Assembly (NCBI GenBank): GCA_023402845.1
Contig: JAEYFP010000016.1
Location: 248,001 to 312,000 of the forward strand
DNA: 64,000 nucleotides
Direction: 5' to 3'
Origin: Bacillota bacterium
Lineage (GTDB): Bacteria > Bacillota > Clostridia > Lachnospirales > Lachnospiraceae
Shown: in pieces, positions 1-9,569 of the stretch
How positions within the stretch are numbered: the stretch's first letter is position 1
Layout of the letters: each line of letters begins with the position of its first letter
Position numbers and translations under genes: made by a program
The notes under the pieces: generated by a model
What the model was told of the DNA's origin: nothing
Seen by the model: the letters and a program-made list of their open reading frames with translations, nothing else
The model's database searches: none

Positions 1-358
1 CTGTCTTATGGGTACCGTTTCCGCCAAGAATCACAAGACAGTCCAGATTCAGCTTATGATAATTCTGTTTCATCGCAGAAACCTTGTCCAACCCGTTTTC
101 ATCCGGCTCACGGATTGACTTAAACGGCGTTCTGGAACTGCCGAGTATCGTGCCGCCGCGTGTCAGTATCCCTGAAAAATCAGAAAATTCCAGTTTTCTG
201 TAGTTGCTGTAAATCAAACCTCTGTAGCCATTATAGAATCCGTAAATTTCGACTCCCTCCGGTCCCAACGCAAACCACAGTGCCTTTACAACACCCCGCA
301 TCGCTGCATTCAACGCCTGGCAATCGCCTCCGCTTGTCAATATCCCGATTCGTTTCAT
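1..358 (-). CDS. pfkA: 6-phosphofructokinase, N-terminal part (runs off the window)
   Basis: Reading the minus strand from an ATG at 358 gives a protein beginning MKRIGILTSGGDCQALNAA, the nucleotide-binding start of phosphofructokinases, and reaching GGNGTHKT at the window edge. The enzyme phosphorylates fructose 6-phosphate in glycolysis. The usual ATP-dependent motif here is GGDGS; an Asn in its place together with THKT resembles the forms common in Clostridia whose phosphate donor (ATP or PPi) cannot be told from this piece. A good ribosome site (AAGGAG, 370-365) precedes the ATG. About 119 residues are visible and the C-terminal two thirds lie outside the window. Confidence 0.9.
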   Translation of the reverse strand, partial: MKRIGILTSGGDCQALNAAMRGVVKALWFALGPEGVEIYGFYNGYRGLIYSNYRKLEFSDFSGILTRGGTILGSSRTPFKSIREPDENGLDKVSAMKQNYHKLNLDCLVILGGNGTHKT

Positions 359-426
359 TGTATTCTCCTTATTTTTATTTACTATTTAATTATATCGCAT
401 TTTATATCTTCTCACAATAAAAACGT

Positions 427-1350
427 TCAGCGCGCATATTCTGTTAACTTGGAGATGAGGAGGCGGGTAAACTCCCGTTTTCCATCGCCGGACATATGGG
501 TCAAATCAGAATAGTAAGCCGGATTCGTATTGTCAAATTCCAGGTCGTCCTTCAAAATACACTTAACACCCTGCTGCGCAAGATACGCTTCCAAAACCGC
601 CGCTTTCTCCATATAATTTTTGTCAGTTTCCATCCGATAATAGCGCGGAGACTCCAAAAAAATCACCTCAATGCCACTCTCTTTACACATTTTGATGATT
701 TCTCCGATCGAATTCAGCTGCAGCTCATTCACACCCGGATTCTCAGCAAGTTCCATTTCCTCCAGCTCTTCCCTTGTGCAGCCGGGCGTTTCGTCGGTCT
801 GGGTGCTGCCGCCCCGATAGTAACGTCCCGCAATGAGCGGGTACGATACCGGATAAGTCACCATATAATCATTGTTTGAAAGCACAAAATAATCATAAAA
901 CGTAAAGAAATCCGTATCCTCTTTTTTTGCGAGTTCCTTCCATAAAGATAGCTTTCCCTCCATGCTGATATCCCAAAGCAGGCGCTTGTCACTCAAATCC
1001 GCACCCCGATCCATCATGCTCGGGTTAAAATCTGCGACAAGAAGTCCGATTTCTGTTCCTGCCTTCAGCAGCTCCTTCAGTTCAATCGCCATATTAAGCG
1101 GCTCATTTCCGTTGTACGTAAGCGCATAGGACTCCCCCTCAAGCTCCTCTTCGACCAGATACATATCAATTCCCTTCCGATAGGCGGAGGAACCGAGAAA
1201 CAGCGTGTCCACCTGTTTCTTGGTTGCAATGGAACGAACCCCCATCGCGTCGTTCGGAAGCAGATAGGAGCAGTAATTTTTCAGCAAAACAACGCCGGAA
1301 AATACAAACAGCGCCGCAAAAATTGTAATTCCTGTTTTTTTCAGTTTCAT
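427..1350 (-). CDS. SGNH/DltD-AlgX-like membrane-anchored hydrolase partner of MBOAT
   Basis: This is a 307-residue protein with one N-terminal membrane segment (about residues 8-31) and an extracytoplasmic domain. FLGSS at residues 51-55 and DLTH at 282-285 fit the Ser and Asp-x-x-His of the SGNH hydrolase fold used by DltD, AlgJ and AlgX, which work with MBOAT acyltransferases. It is the last gene of an operon, 12 bp after the MBOAT gene. The likely role is completing acyl transfer to an extracellular polymer or removing the acyl group. The fold assignment rests on motif pattern and context only; I do not recognise a named subfamily. Confidence 0.65.
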   Translation of the reverse strand: MKLKKTGITIFAALFVFSGVVLLKNYCSYLLPNDAMGVRSIATKKQVDTLFLGSSAYRKGIDMYLVEEELEGESYALTYNGNEPLNMAIELKELLKAGTEIGLLVADFNPSMMDRGADLSDKRLLWDISMEGKLSLWKELAKKEDTDFFTFYDYFVLSNNDYMVTYPVSYPLIAGRYYRGGSTQTDETPGCTREELEEMELAENPGVNELQLNSIGEIIKMCKESGIEVIFLESPRYYRMETDKNYMEKAAVLEAYLAQQGVKCILKDDLEFDNTNPAYYSDLTHMSGDGKREFTRLLISKLTEYAR

Positions 1351-1362
1351 ATCAGATTCCTC

Positions 1363-2940
1363 TTAATATTGCATATAAATAAATTCCGACTGTCCAAAAA
1401 TACCAAACAGCAAAATGAGTACAATCATGACAGCGCCGCTCAGATACCGGTGCTTTTTCACCGTATCCTTACCATTATAGTCCAGCACTTCGGCCAAAAA
1501 CAGCAAAAGTATCGCCGCAGCCGCCACGCCGAAATAAGCGACTGCGGTATTGTCCTCCGTAAACGGCAGGATGGCATCCTTTAAAGCCGAGATACTGATA
1601 TCCATGTAAAAAAAGATCTGCTTCATCATAAAAAGTGCGTCACTGACACTGGATGCACGAAACAAAATAAAAGAGATGTCTACAAGAAGAAAGGTTCTAA
1701 CCATCTGAAACACATGATATGTCTTGGAATCATCCCTGATATGCAGAGTTTCCCGCAGCCGCTTGTAAACGGATCCGAAAAGAATACCAAAAATAATAAT
1801 TGTTCCATGGTAAAGTCCATGCGCCACATAATGCCAGCTCGCCCCATGCCAGAGTCCGGTCAGAAACCATACCGCAAGCAGGCCGACGACCGGAGGCACA
1901 AGCCTGCCGGCTTCCTTCGATACTCTTTTTCCAAGCTTCTTCCCGATTTTCGTGCAAAACTCCGACCGTATGACCGGATAATACAGGTAATCCTTAAACC
2001 AGATATTCAACGTCATATGCCAGCGGCGCCAGTATTCCGGAATTGATTTTGAAAAAAAGGGCTTGTTAAAGTTTTCGGCCATACGGATTCCAAAAAGCTC
2101 GCTGATACCGAGCACAATATCCATATATCCGGAAAAATCACAATAAATCTGAATTGCATAAAAAACTGCCGCAAACAAAATTGTCATACTCCCATAGGCT
2201 TCCGGCATTCCGAAAACACGGTCGACATAAACGGCCAGCCGCTCCGCAATCACAAGCTTTTTAAACAGACCGGTCAAAATCCGATAACCGCCTTCCTTAC
2301 AGCGCTGCCAGTCGAACGAATGCTCCCCGTAAAGCCGGCCTTCCATATCGGAATAGCGGTTGATCGGACCCTGTGTAATTTGAGGAAAATAAGAAACAAA
2401 CAGCGCATATTTAAAGAAATCCTTCTGCGGTTCGCAGATCCCCCTGTATACATCCACGCAGTACCCGATTGTCATAAATGTATAAAATGAAATGCCGAGC
2501 GGCAGAAGCCAGTTTACACGAGGAATCAAGCTGTCCGATCCGCCCGCCCGTAAAAATAAGTTCATGTTTTCCAAGAAGAAATTCGTATATTTTAAAAGTC
2601 CGAGGATCAGCAGGTTAAAAACGAGACAGATGGCCATCACCTGTTTCTTTCTTTTCTGCGTCATCGCCTTTCTCGCTCTCTTTTCCTCCTTCGACAGCAC
2701 CTCCCGATGTGCCGCAAGCTCCCCGCAAAGAGCCTCATCCTCCCGGCCCATCCATACACCGCACAAATAAGTTGTCACTGTCGAAAGCAGCAGGAAAATA
2801 AGATAAAAAGGATTTGCATAAGCATAAAAAACATAGCTGCCGGCAAGTAACAGCAGCCATTGGTGTTTTCTCGGAAATAAATAATATGCCGTCAGAAGTA
2901 CAATCAAAAAAATAATAAACCGCAAGGAGACAAATGCCAA
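1363..2940 (-). CDS. MBOAT family membrane O-acyltransferase (AlgI/DltB type)
   Basis: The protein is 525 residues long with about ten hydrophobic segments. It has the MBOAT hallmark near residues 300-375: EYWRRWHMTLNIWFKDYLYYP followed by GLWHGASWHYVAHG, whose His is the conserved catalytic residue. AlgI and DltB move an acyl group from a cytoplasmic donor across the membrane to a wall or exopolysaccharide acceptor. The start is taken as TTG at 2940, just after the carrier protein stop, with a GAGG ribosome site overlapping that stop. An acyl carrier protein directly upstream suggests the donor is a carrier-bound acyl group, as with DltC and DltB. The acceptor is unknown. Confidence 0.9.
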   Translation of the reverse strand: MAFVSLRFIIFLIVLLTAYYLFPRKHQWLLLLAGSYVFYAYANPFYLIFLLLSTVTTYLCGVWMGREDEALCGELAAHREVLSKEEKRARKAMTQKRKKQVMAICLVFNLLILGLLKYTNFFLENMNLFLRAGGSDSLIPRVNWLLPLGISFYTFMTIGYCVDVYRGICEPQKDFFKYALFVSYFPQITQGPINRYSDMEGRLYGEHSFDWQRCKEGGYRILTGLFKKLVIAERLAVYVDRVFGMPEAYGSMTILFAAVFYAIQIYCDFSGYMDIVLGISELFGIRMAENFNKPFFSKSIPEYWRRWHMTLNIWFKDYLYYPVIRSEFCTKIGKKLGKRVSKEAGRLVPPVVGLLAVWFLTGLWHGASWHYVAHGLYHGTIIIFGILFGSVYKRLRETLHIRDDSKTYHVFQMVRTFLLVDISFILFRASSVSDALFMMKQIFFYMDISISALKDAILPFTEDNTAVAYFGVAAAAILLLFLAEVLDYNGKDTVKKHRYLSGAVMIVLILLFGIFGQSEFIYMQY

Positions 2941-2944
2941 AGCC

Positions 2945-3184
2945 TTATACCTCGTCTTCTATCACGTCGGCCATTTCACCGACGTCTTTCAGCTTGATGA
3001 CCGTTTTCATATCAAACCGGATATCAAACTCTTCTTCCACCGCATCCATTAATGTAATGTGGATCAAGCTGTCCCAGCCGTTGATATCGGCAGCTGTTGT
3101 ATTCTCTGTCACCGTAATACCGTCATCGTCAAATACATCCCTGAACACCGCGTTCAAACGCTCAAAAATTTCCTCTCTGCTCAT
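2945..3184 (-). CDS. Acyl carrier protein (FkbH-associated)
   Basis: This 79-residue acidic protein has the phosphopantetheine attachment motif GWDSLIHI, with Ser39 as the modified residue, inside a four-helix carrier layout. Its start ATG overlaps the stop of the upstream FkbH-like gene (ATGA), so the two are translationally coupled. FkbH-family enzymes load three-carbon units onto such discrete carriers. The MBOAT gene follows after four bases, so the carrier probably delivers the loaded acyl group to the membrane acyltransferase rather than to a polyketide synthase; none is visible here. Confidence 0.9.
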   Translation of the reverse strand: MSREEIFERLNAVFRDVFDDDGITVTENTTAADINGWDSLIHITLMDAVEEEFDIRFDMKTVIKLKDVGEMADVIEDEV

Positions 3185-4965
3185 TTCTCATTCACCCTTA
3201 TCCATTGGTTTTGTATTTGGTAGGAATTCGTCACGGCAAATTCCCACGTCGTGTTCCCTGCTTCGTCCTCGTCGGTCTTGGCAAAACCCATCAGCTTATA
3301 AAAATCACAGACCATTTTATTTTTTGCGGTCGGATAATAATAGCCTCTGATCAGACGAATGCCTGCCGCTCTGCTTGCCGCCGCCAGCTCGTCCATCATC
3401 GCAAACTCCATATCCCGCTTCAGTACGCGGCAGCTCATGATCCACAAATCTATGTGCAGGATCTCCTTTTCCTTTCTGCCGATTACGACAGATACGACCC
3501 CATTGTCCCCGAACTTATCCTCAAGCTTGCCGTATAAATCAATATACCCATCGGATTCTGCGATTTCCTCAATCTCAGGCCTCGTATACCTTTTTGTCGT
3601 CAGATTAAATTGATTGCTCTTGTTCGTAAGCTGCGCAATACGTTCCAGATAAACCGGCTCAAAACCCCTGATAACTGCTTTCATTTCCAGTGATTCTAAA
3701 TATTCTCCATAATCGGAAAAGCTCTGCTCCAGCTTGCTGCGCTCTGCATTTTCCTGATACATCTTATTTCTGGCCGCATCGTCGGACGATAAATTCGTCA
3801 CCTCAAAATAGCCCGCATGATCCAATATCTGTATATAATTTTCCACACTGCCGATGTCCGGTGTCGCCACCCCGGGAATTTGAGAAGCAATGATCTCTCT
3901 TTCCGCCGGATTGTCATCCACAAATACAAATGATTCCGGCAGCAAATTCAGCTCGTTCGCGGTTTCAATCACATTTTTGCTTTTAGGCTCCCAATTTGAC
4001 TTGATTGAAATAAATTCATCCGGCTTCAGTACACTGTCCGGGTGATTTAAACCTGCAAGTGCATTTTCATATTCATTTTTTGAACAGACATTCAAAATAA
4101 CGCCGATTGATTTCTGTTCCCTGATATAACTCTGAAATTCACTGTATACCTGTCCCATCGGCGTCTCCGGCCCGATTTCCAGATTTTCCGCACCGTCGTC
4201 ACCGACGATTCCGCCCCAAAGTGTATTATCCAAGTCCAATACGAGCGCTTTTTTATTCTTGCCGTAAATGGACTTGATGATATTGCTGAGATTATAGGCA
4301 AGCGTCGGAACAGCCTCCATGCACAGCGCATATTTATACATATGCCAATACAGCGGATCCGCCCATTTATCCAGCCCATAACAGGCAGACAAATATTGAA
4401 TATCCTGAATAAAAAAATCCCGATGTTCCCTTGCATAGACTGCAAACCGCTCATTCAGGCGGTTTAAATAGCTGACTCTCCCATGAATATCCGTGGCATC
4501 TGCATTGCCCAGCAGCCGGTAAAACGGATACTCAAAATTATTCTGAATCACCGGGCAGTGATACACTCCCGCAATTTTCTCCCACATCTTTCTAAAGTGC
4601 TCGTAATCCGCCTGAAGCATCGCATCCACTTCCTCTTCAGACTGACCGGGCAGCGGATAATTTCTGATATTCCGGTTACTTGTATGGACATAGATTAAAT
4701 CAGGTGCAAACGCCTTCAGTTTAGGATTATCAAACATGATATCTTCCCAATACTGTGCATATTCGCACTCATAAAATTCAGCTTTGATACCCTGATTCAG
4801 CAAAAACAACTCCATGACCGCGCACACATCATGCGTAGTCGAACCGCCCAAAACTGCAATTCTCTTTTCAAGAAATGATGCCCCGGATGCCAAAAGCTCC
4901 CTGCGCAATGATTTTTTCTTCTTTAAAATATATCTTCCGTCAAAAGGATATTCCAGTTCCTTCAT
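3181..4965 (-). CDS. FkbH-like HAD-IIIC protein with C-terminal GNAT domain
   Basis: The protein has 594 residues. Residues 1-230 form an SGNH-like N-terminal region, the HAD motif LVLDLDNTLWGGIVGDDG lies near residue 240, and residues 430-590 form an acetyltransferase-like domain. FkbH homologues take a glyceryl group from 1,3-bisphosphoglycerate, remove its phosphate and pass it to an acyl carrier protein. The next gene is a carrier protein, so glyceryl- or lactyl-carrier formation is the expected reaction. It heads a four-gene operon. The ATG has a GAGG ribosome site, and a promoter is seen at 5037-5065. The family call is firm; the acyl group transferred is inferred. Confidence 0.9.
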   Translation of the reverse strand: MKELEYPFDGRYILKKKKSLRRELLASGASFLEKRIAVLGGSTTHDVCAVMELFLLNQGIKAEFYECEYAQYWEDIMFDNPKLKAFAPDLIYVHTSNRNIRNYPLPGQSEEEVDAMLQADYEHFRKMWEKIAGVYHCPVIQNNFEYPFYRLLGNADATDIHGRVSYLNRLNERFAVYAREHRDFFIQDIQYLSACYGLDKWADPLYWHMYKYALCMEAVPTLAYNLSNIIKSIYGKNKKALVLDLDNTLWGGIVGDDGAENLEIGPETPMGQVYSEFQSYIREQKSIGVILNVCSKNEYENALAGLNHPDSVLKPDEFISIKSNWEPKSKNVIETANELNLLPESFVFVDDNPAEREIIASQIPGVATPDIGSVENYIQILDHAGYFEVTNLSSDDAARNKMYQENAERSKLEQSFSDYGEYLESLEMKAVIRGFEPVYLERIAQLTNKSNQFNLTTKRYTRPEIEEIAESDGYIDLYGKLEDKFGDNGVVSVVIGRKEKEILHIDLWIMSCRVLKRDMEFAMMDELAAASRAAGIRLIRGYYYPTAKNKMVCDFYKLMGFAKTDEDEAGNTTWEFAVTNSYQIQNQWIRVNEK

Positions 4966-5036
4966 AAACTACCTCACCGCCGTAATCATTCTATCCGTCC
5001 GATGCTTTGCATCCGCATAAACAAAATACCTCATTC

Positions 5037-5065
5037 AGTATAACTGTTTTGCATGGTGATTGCAA
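5037..5065 (-). promoter_or_regulatory. Predicted SigA promoter of the FkbH-ACP-MBOAT operon
   Basis: On the minus strand TTGCAA (5065-5060) is followed after 17 bases by TATACT (5042-5037). It lies about 70 bases before the FkbH start. Confidence 0.6.
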
Positions 5066-5103
5066 TTCAAAACAGAAACCTGCAGCTTTCTAAAATCGAA
5101 CAG

Positions 5104-5952
5104 CTAATCCTGATAATGAATATAATCGCTTTTTTTGTATTCTGCCGGAGAAATTCCCACTATTTTCTTAAATATACGCGAAAAATAATACTGATCTTTA
5201 TATCCGAGACGCTGCCCCACTTCATATATATATAAATCCGAAGAACGAAGCAGCTTACAGGCTTCTTTCATTTTTAAATTCAAAAAAAATTCTATAGGGG
5301 AATGCTTCGTATATTTTTGAAAAATGGCGCTTAAATAGCTTTTGGAAAACTCAAATTCCCTTGAGAGGGCTTCCAGTGTCAGATTTTCATTCAAATGCGT
5401 ATACATATAGCGCACAACATTGGTCACTTGCTTATTCTGCTTCCGTGTCGAACAATTTTTTTCCCGGTAATAAGTTTCTGCCAATATGAGTGAAAGCACC
5501 TGAGAAATATAAATGAAATTCCCAAGTGTATAATTTGCCTCAAGTACCATGAATAACAGTTCAAACAGAAACAGCATTCTATTTGTAGAATTTAGTGTTT
5601 CAAATCGTATGACACGGCTTTCTTCCAATGGGTATAACTGAACATCTTCGCCTTTAAAGTGAACCCACAAAATACTCCATGGATTATCTTCGCAGGCAAA
5701 ATACCGGTGTCCGCAAAATCTCGGAATGCAGCATGCCTCGTTTTCGTGAAGAATAATGTCTTTCCTCCCATTGATTTGTATCACCCCTCTCCCTTCTGTG
5801 CAATAAATGAAAATATACTCTTCTATCCCTTCCTTTCTTTCTCTGTAATGGTGAGTTGCACATGGAAAAAACCCCACATCGGTCAAATACATTCTCCTAA
5901 TCTGGGGATGCTCAATATAGTCTTGAAATGCCTCTGTCGGAAGAACAATCAT
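5104..5952 (-). CDS. AraC family transcriptional regulator
   Basis: The protein is 282 residues from the chosen start. It has an N-terminal cupin-like sensing domain and a C-terminal double helix-turn-helix (about 185-275), including LTLEALSREFEFSKSYLSAIFQKY and the signature GYKDQYYFSRIFKKIVGISPAEYK. The ATG at 5952 is preferred over an in-frame ATG at 6000 because AAAGGAG sits five bases upstream of it. The gene is divergent from the DUF5107/TPR gene and is probably its regulator, responding to a sugar or glycoside. The ligand cannot be read from the sequence. Confidence 0.9.
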   Translation of the reverse strand: MIVLPTEAFQDYIEHPQIRRMYLTDVGFFPCATHHYRERKEGIEEYIFIYCTEGRGVIQINGRKDIILHENEACCIPRFCGHRYFACEDNPWSILWVHFKGEDVQLYPLEESRVIRFETLNSTNRMLFLFELLFMVLEANYTLGNFIYISQVLSLILAETYYREKNCSTRKQNKQVTNVVRYMYTHLNENLTLEALSREFEFSKSYLSAIFQKYTKHSPIEFFLNLKMKEACKLLRSSDLYIYEVGQRLGYKDQYYFSRIFKKIVGISPAEYKKSDYIHYQD

Positions 5953-6192
5953 CCGTTCTCCTTTAAATCCGTCGCGTTTTTTATCACTGATTATATCCAT
6001 AGTTTAAAATTATCATAGATATAGAATTTTGTCCATCAATTCCCTTAATGTGTCATTTCCATTTACCCCTTATCCTTATATGATAAGGAATACAGAAGAC
6101 GGTTTTAATGCTGCCGTTAATATCGGCATAATCTTCAGAAAAAACAACAAAAATTGTCTCCCTGTAAGGGAAAAGAAAGGAATGACAAACGT

Positions 6193-9100
6193 ATGAGTAA
6201 ACAAAAAGTAACTATGTGGGAACAAGCCTGTATCATACCGACCTATCAGGTATATCCTCCGGAAAAAAATCCATTATTTATTGAAAAGCGGGCTTACCAG
6301 GGCAGTACAGGAAAGGTATATCCCCTTCCCGTTACTGAAAAAATATCCGATGTGAAGGAGGACGTTTCCTATCATGCAGTGTTTCTTGAAAATGAATACC
6401 TAAAGGTTATGATTCTCCCGGAACTCGGAGGAAGAATCCAGCGTGCCTACGACAAAACGAATGATTATGATTTTGTTTATTATAATCATGTTATCAAACC
6501 GGCACTTGTTGGTTTGGCGGGGCCTTGGATTTCCGGAGGCATCGAATTCAACTGGCCGCAGCATCATAGGCCCTCTACCTACTCACCTGTGGATTTTACA
6601 ATGTCTGAAAATAAAGACGGCTCCTGCACCGTCCACGTCGGTGAGACAGACAAGATGTACGGAACGAAGGGCATGGCCTCCATAAGCCTCTATCCCGGCA
6701 AGGCCTATATTGAAATCAAAGGACAGTTATATAATCACACAGATCTGCCTCAAACTTTTTTATGGTGGGCCAATCCTGCTGTTCCGGTAAATGACTATAC
6801 CTATTCCGTTTTTCCTCCGGATGTAAATGCCGTAATGGATCATGGAAAAAGAGCGGTATCCACCTTTCCAATTGCCACAGGTGAATATTATAAATGCGAC
6901 TACTCGGCAGGTGTGGATATTTCACGTTACAAAAATGTAAAAGTACCCACCTCCTATATGGCAGCACATTCCGATTTCAATTTTATCGGTAACTATGATG
7001 AAAAAAAAGAAGCCGGGCTTCTTCATGTAGCTGATCATCACATTTCTCCCGGCAAAAAGCAATGGACTTGGGGAAACGGAGACTTTGGCCGCTCCTGGGA
7101 CAGAAATCTCACAGAGACAGATGGCCCCTACATCGAATTAATGACCGGCGTATTCACCGATAATCAGCCTGATTTTACATGGCTGAAACCACACGAAGAG
7201 AAGACTTTTGTGCAGTACTTTATGCCATATAAGGGTGTCGGCAGGGTAGGAAATGCCACAAAGGATGCTATGGTAAGCATCAGTTTGTGCGATCATAAAA
7301 CAGCGGTTGTCAACGTATATGCTACGGGAAAATATGATAATTCTACAATCCTTGTAAAAGAAAATAACCGGGTAATCTATGAAGAAACCGTATGCCTTTC
7401 GCCTATCAGTTTCTTTCAGGCATCTATCCCTGCCCCGCAAGTATTAACCGACTGTGAGATTACCGTCACCTGTAACAATAAACTTCTCGTGGATTATTCT
7501 GTTTATAAAAAGGAACTGCATCCGATTCCGGCGCCTGCCGAACCAATGAAAGCTCCTGGTGATATGAAATCCTTAGAGGAGCTGTATCTTGCGGCTACGC
7601 ACCTGGAGCAATATCGTCATGCCACCTTCGAACCGGCAGACTACTATTTAGAAGGGCTTCGCCGGGATGCGACCGACATTCGCCTGAATAACGGCTACGG
7701 GCTTCTTCTATATAAAAGAGGACAAATCAGAGAAAGCATCCCGTATTTTTATGCGTCTATCCACAAACAGACCTGGAAAAATCCTAATCCTTACTCGGGA
7801 GAATGCTACTTTAATCTCGGACTTGCTCTGGAAGCAACTGCACAGGAAGAAAAAGCATATGATGCATTTTTCAAATCTACCTGGAGTGGTGAAACACAAA
7901 GTGCAGGATTTTACTGGCTTTCAAATATAGCAGCCCGCAGGGGAAACTATGAAGAGGCTTTAGAATTTGCCGAAAAATCCTTATTGCGCGGCTGGCATAA
8001 CATGAAAACCCGAAACTTGAAGGCCGCACTTTTACGTATACTTCATCAGCCTGACAATGCTTTTTTAGAAGAAAGCCTTCAAATTGATCCTCTGTATATG
8101 GGTCTTTTATACGAAACAGCTCTTGTGCAGAATGATAAGTCTTTATTTAAAACAATAATGAGAAAAGAACCTCATAATTATTTGGAGCTCTCGCTTGATT
8201 ATGCAAAGGCCGGATTTTATGAAGATGCGGCTGAAATTTTAAATACCTGCGAGTGTGAAGACCCGATGTGTCACTACTATTCAGGATGGATTTCTCTTTT
8301 AAGAAAGTGTACCGATCAAGCCAAAGAAGAATTTATGAAGGCCGAAAGCCTGTCTTCTGACTGTTGCTTTCCAAATAGAATTGAAGAAATTCACATTCTG
8401 GAATGTGCTGTCCAGACACTTGAAACTGCTCCTATGGCCCATTATTACCTTGGAAATCTGCTTTATGACAAAAAACAATACGAAGCTGCTGTGATTCACT
8501 GGGAAGCTGCCGCAGAACAGAAACCAACCTTCTCCGCTCCCTTTAGAAACCTTTCCATTGCCTATTACAATAAGCAGAATCATGCAGAAAAGGCGTTCAG
8601 TGCCATAGAAAAAGCCTGTGTGCTAGATCCCTTGTATCCGCGCCTATGGCTTGAGTACGATCAGCTTGCAGCAAAATTAAATATAAGTCTCAAGACTCGG
8701 CTTACAATTATGCAATCTCATCCGCAAATTACAGCTGCAAGAGATGATTTATATCTTCGCTACATCACCCTTCTTAACTGCGAAGGCCATTATGAGGATG
8801 CTTTATCCGCACTGAAATCCAGAAGCTTCCATCCATGGGAAGGCGGAGAAGGAAAGGTAAGTACACAATATAAATATGCTTTGATTCACCTTGCACTTAA
8901 GAAGCTGTCTGAAAAAGAAGCAGGAAAGGCAATTGAACTGCTCTCAAATGCACTTGTATATCCCGATAATCTTGGCGAAGGAAAGCTGCCCAATGTACCT
9001 GATAATGAAATTCATTACCACATGGGAATGGCATACCGTATGCTTGGCAAAAAAGAAGAGGCTGAAAAGTTTTTTGAGCTGGCAGCCACGGGATCTCCGG

Positions 9101-9450
9101 AGCCCGGAAGTGTTTTATATTACAACGACCAGCCCTCCGATTATATTTTTTATCAAGGTCTTGCAAATCAAGAGCTTGGCCGGGAGGATGCAGCAAGGAA
9201 ATCCTTCCACCAACTGATTATCTACGGAGAAAAGCATTTATTTGACCACGTAGCCTATGACTTCTTTGCAGTATCTCTTCCCGAAATTGAAGTGTTCCAG
9301 GATGACATCGGTCAGCGCAATACCCAGTATTGCAACTATTTAAGAGCACTTGGAAATCTGGGATTAGGGAAAAAAGAAATAGCTGCAAAACTGTTTCAGC
9401 AAATTCTCAGCAAAGAAGAAGATTATCAAGGAGTACGCTCACACATGTAG
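6193..9450 (+). CDS. DUF5107 mutarotase-like protein with TPR repeats
   Basis: The protein is 1085 residues from the ATG at 6193, which has AGAAAGGA upstream; an in-frame ATG at 6154 lacks a ribosome site. Residues 40-330 form a galactose-mutarotase-like beta-sandwich (LENEYLKVMILPELGGRI, then GGIEFNWPQHHRPSTY), the region called DUF5107. The rest, from about residue 480, is a run of tetratricopeptide-like helical repeats. There is no signal peptide. Proteins of this build occur in gut Firmicutes near sugar-responsive AraC regulators, as here. A carbohydrate-binding or sugar-processing role is likely, but the reaction is unknown. A dispersed repeat element begins six bases after the stop. Confidence 0.85.
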   Translation: MSKQKVTMWEQACIIPTYQVYPPEKNPLFIEKRAYQGSTGKVYPLPVTEKISDVKEDVSYHAVFLENEYLKVMILPELGGRIQRAYDKTNDYDFVYYNHVIKPALVGLAGPWISGGIEFNWPQHHRPSTYSPVDFTMSENKDGSCTVHVGETDKMYGTKGMASISLYPGKAYIEIKGQLYNHTDLPQTFLWWANPAVPVNDYTYSVFPPDVNAVMDHGKRAVSTFPIATGEYYKCDYSAGVDISRYKNVKVPTSYMAAHSDFNFIGNYDEKKEAGLLHVADHHISPGKKQWTWGNGDFGRSWDRNLTETDGPYIELMTGVFTDNQPDFTWLKPHEEKTFVQYFMPYKGVGRVGNATKDAMVSISLCDHKTAVVNVYATGKYDNSTILVKENNRVIYEETVCLSPISFFQASIPAPQVLTDCEITVTCNNKLLVDYSVYKKELHPIPAPAEPMKAPGDMKSLEELYLAATHLEQYRHATFEPADYYLEGLRRDATDIRLNNGYGLLLYKRGQIRESIPYFYASIHKQTWKNPNPYSGECYFNLGLALEATAQEEKAYDAFFKSTWSGETQSAGFYWLSNIAARRGNYEEALEFAEKSLLRGWHNMKTRNLKAALLRILHQPDNAFLEESLQIDPLYMGLLYETALVQNDKSLFKTIMRKEPHNYLELSLDYAKAGFYEDAAEILNTCECEDPMCHYYSGWISLLRKCTDQAKEEFMKAESLSSDCCFPNRIEEIHILECAVQTLETAPMAHYYLGNLLYDKKQYEAAVIHWEAAAEQKPTFSAPFRNLSIAYYNKQNHAEKAFSAIEKACVLDPLYPRLWLEYDQLAAKLNISLKTRLTIMQSHPQITAARDDLYLRYITLLNCEGHYEDALSALKSRSFHPWEGGEGKVSTQYKYALIHLALKKLSEKEAGKAIELLSNALVYPDNLGEGKLPNVPDNEIHYHMGMAYRMLGKKEEAEKFFELAATGSPEPGSVLYYNDQPSDYIFYQGLANQELGREDAARKSFHQLIIYGEKHLFDHVAYDFFAVSLPEIEVFQDDIGQRNTQYCNYLRALGNLGLGKKEIAAKLFQQILSKEEDYQGVRSHM

Positions 9451-9456
9451 TTGATC

Positions 9457-9539
9457 GAACAAAAGTGTGCTTCGCCCACTCTCGCGATCATTTACTCCGG
9501 CAGCACAGCTTTTGTTCCGCGCGCGAAGCTGCGCATAAA
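9457..9539 (+). repeat. Dispersed structured repeat, copy 1
   Basis: This 83-base element has near-identical copies at 25950-26032 and 57768-57854. It opens with GAACAAAAGTGTGCT, has AGCACAGCTTTTGTTC as the inverse arm with one bulged base, and closes with GAAGCTGCGCATAAA. The segment GCTTCGC in the loop can also pair with GCGAAGC near the 3' end. Here it lies six bases after the DUF5107 stop, so it would be part of the 3' untranslated region. Confidence 0.8.
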
Positions 9540-9569
9540 CTTTTATTATATAGGTAATTCGGAGGAATT

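Noticed and set aside
427..4965. Polyketide-type extender unit synthesis by the FkbH protein.
   Set aside because: No acyl-CoA dehydrogenase, methyltransferase or synthase is next to it; an MBOAT acyltransferase is, so surface acylation fits better.
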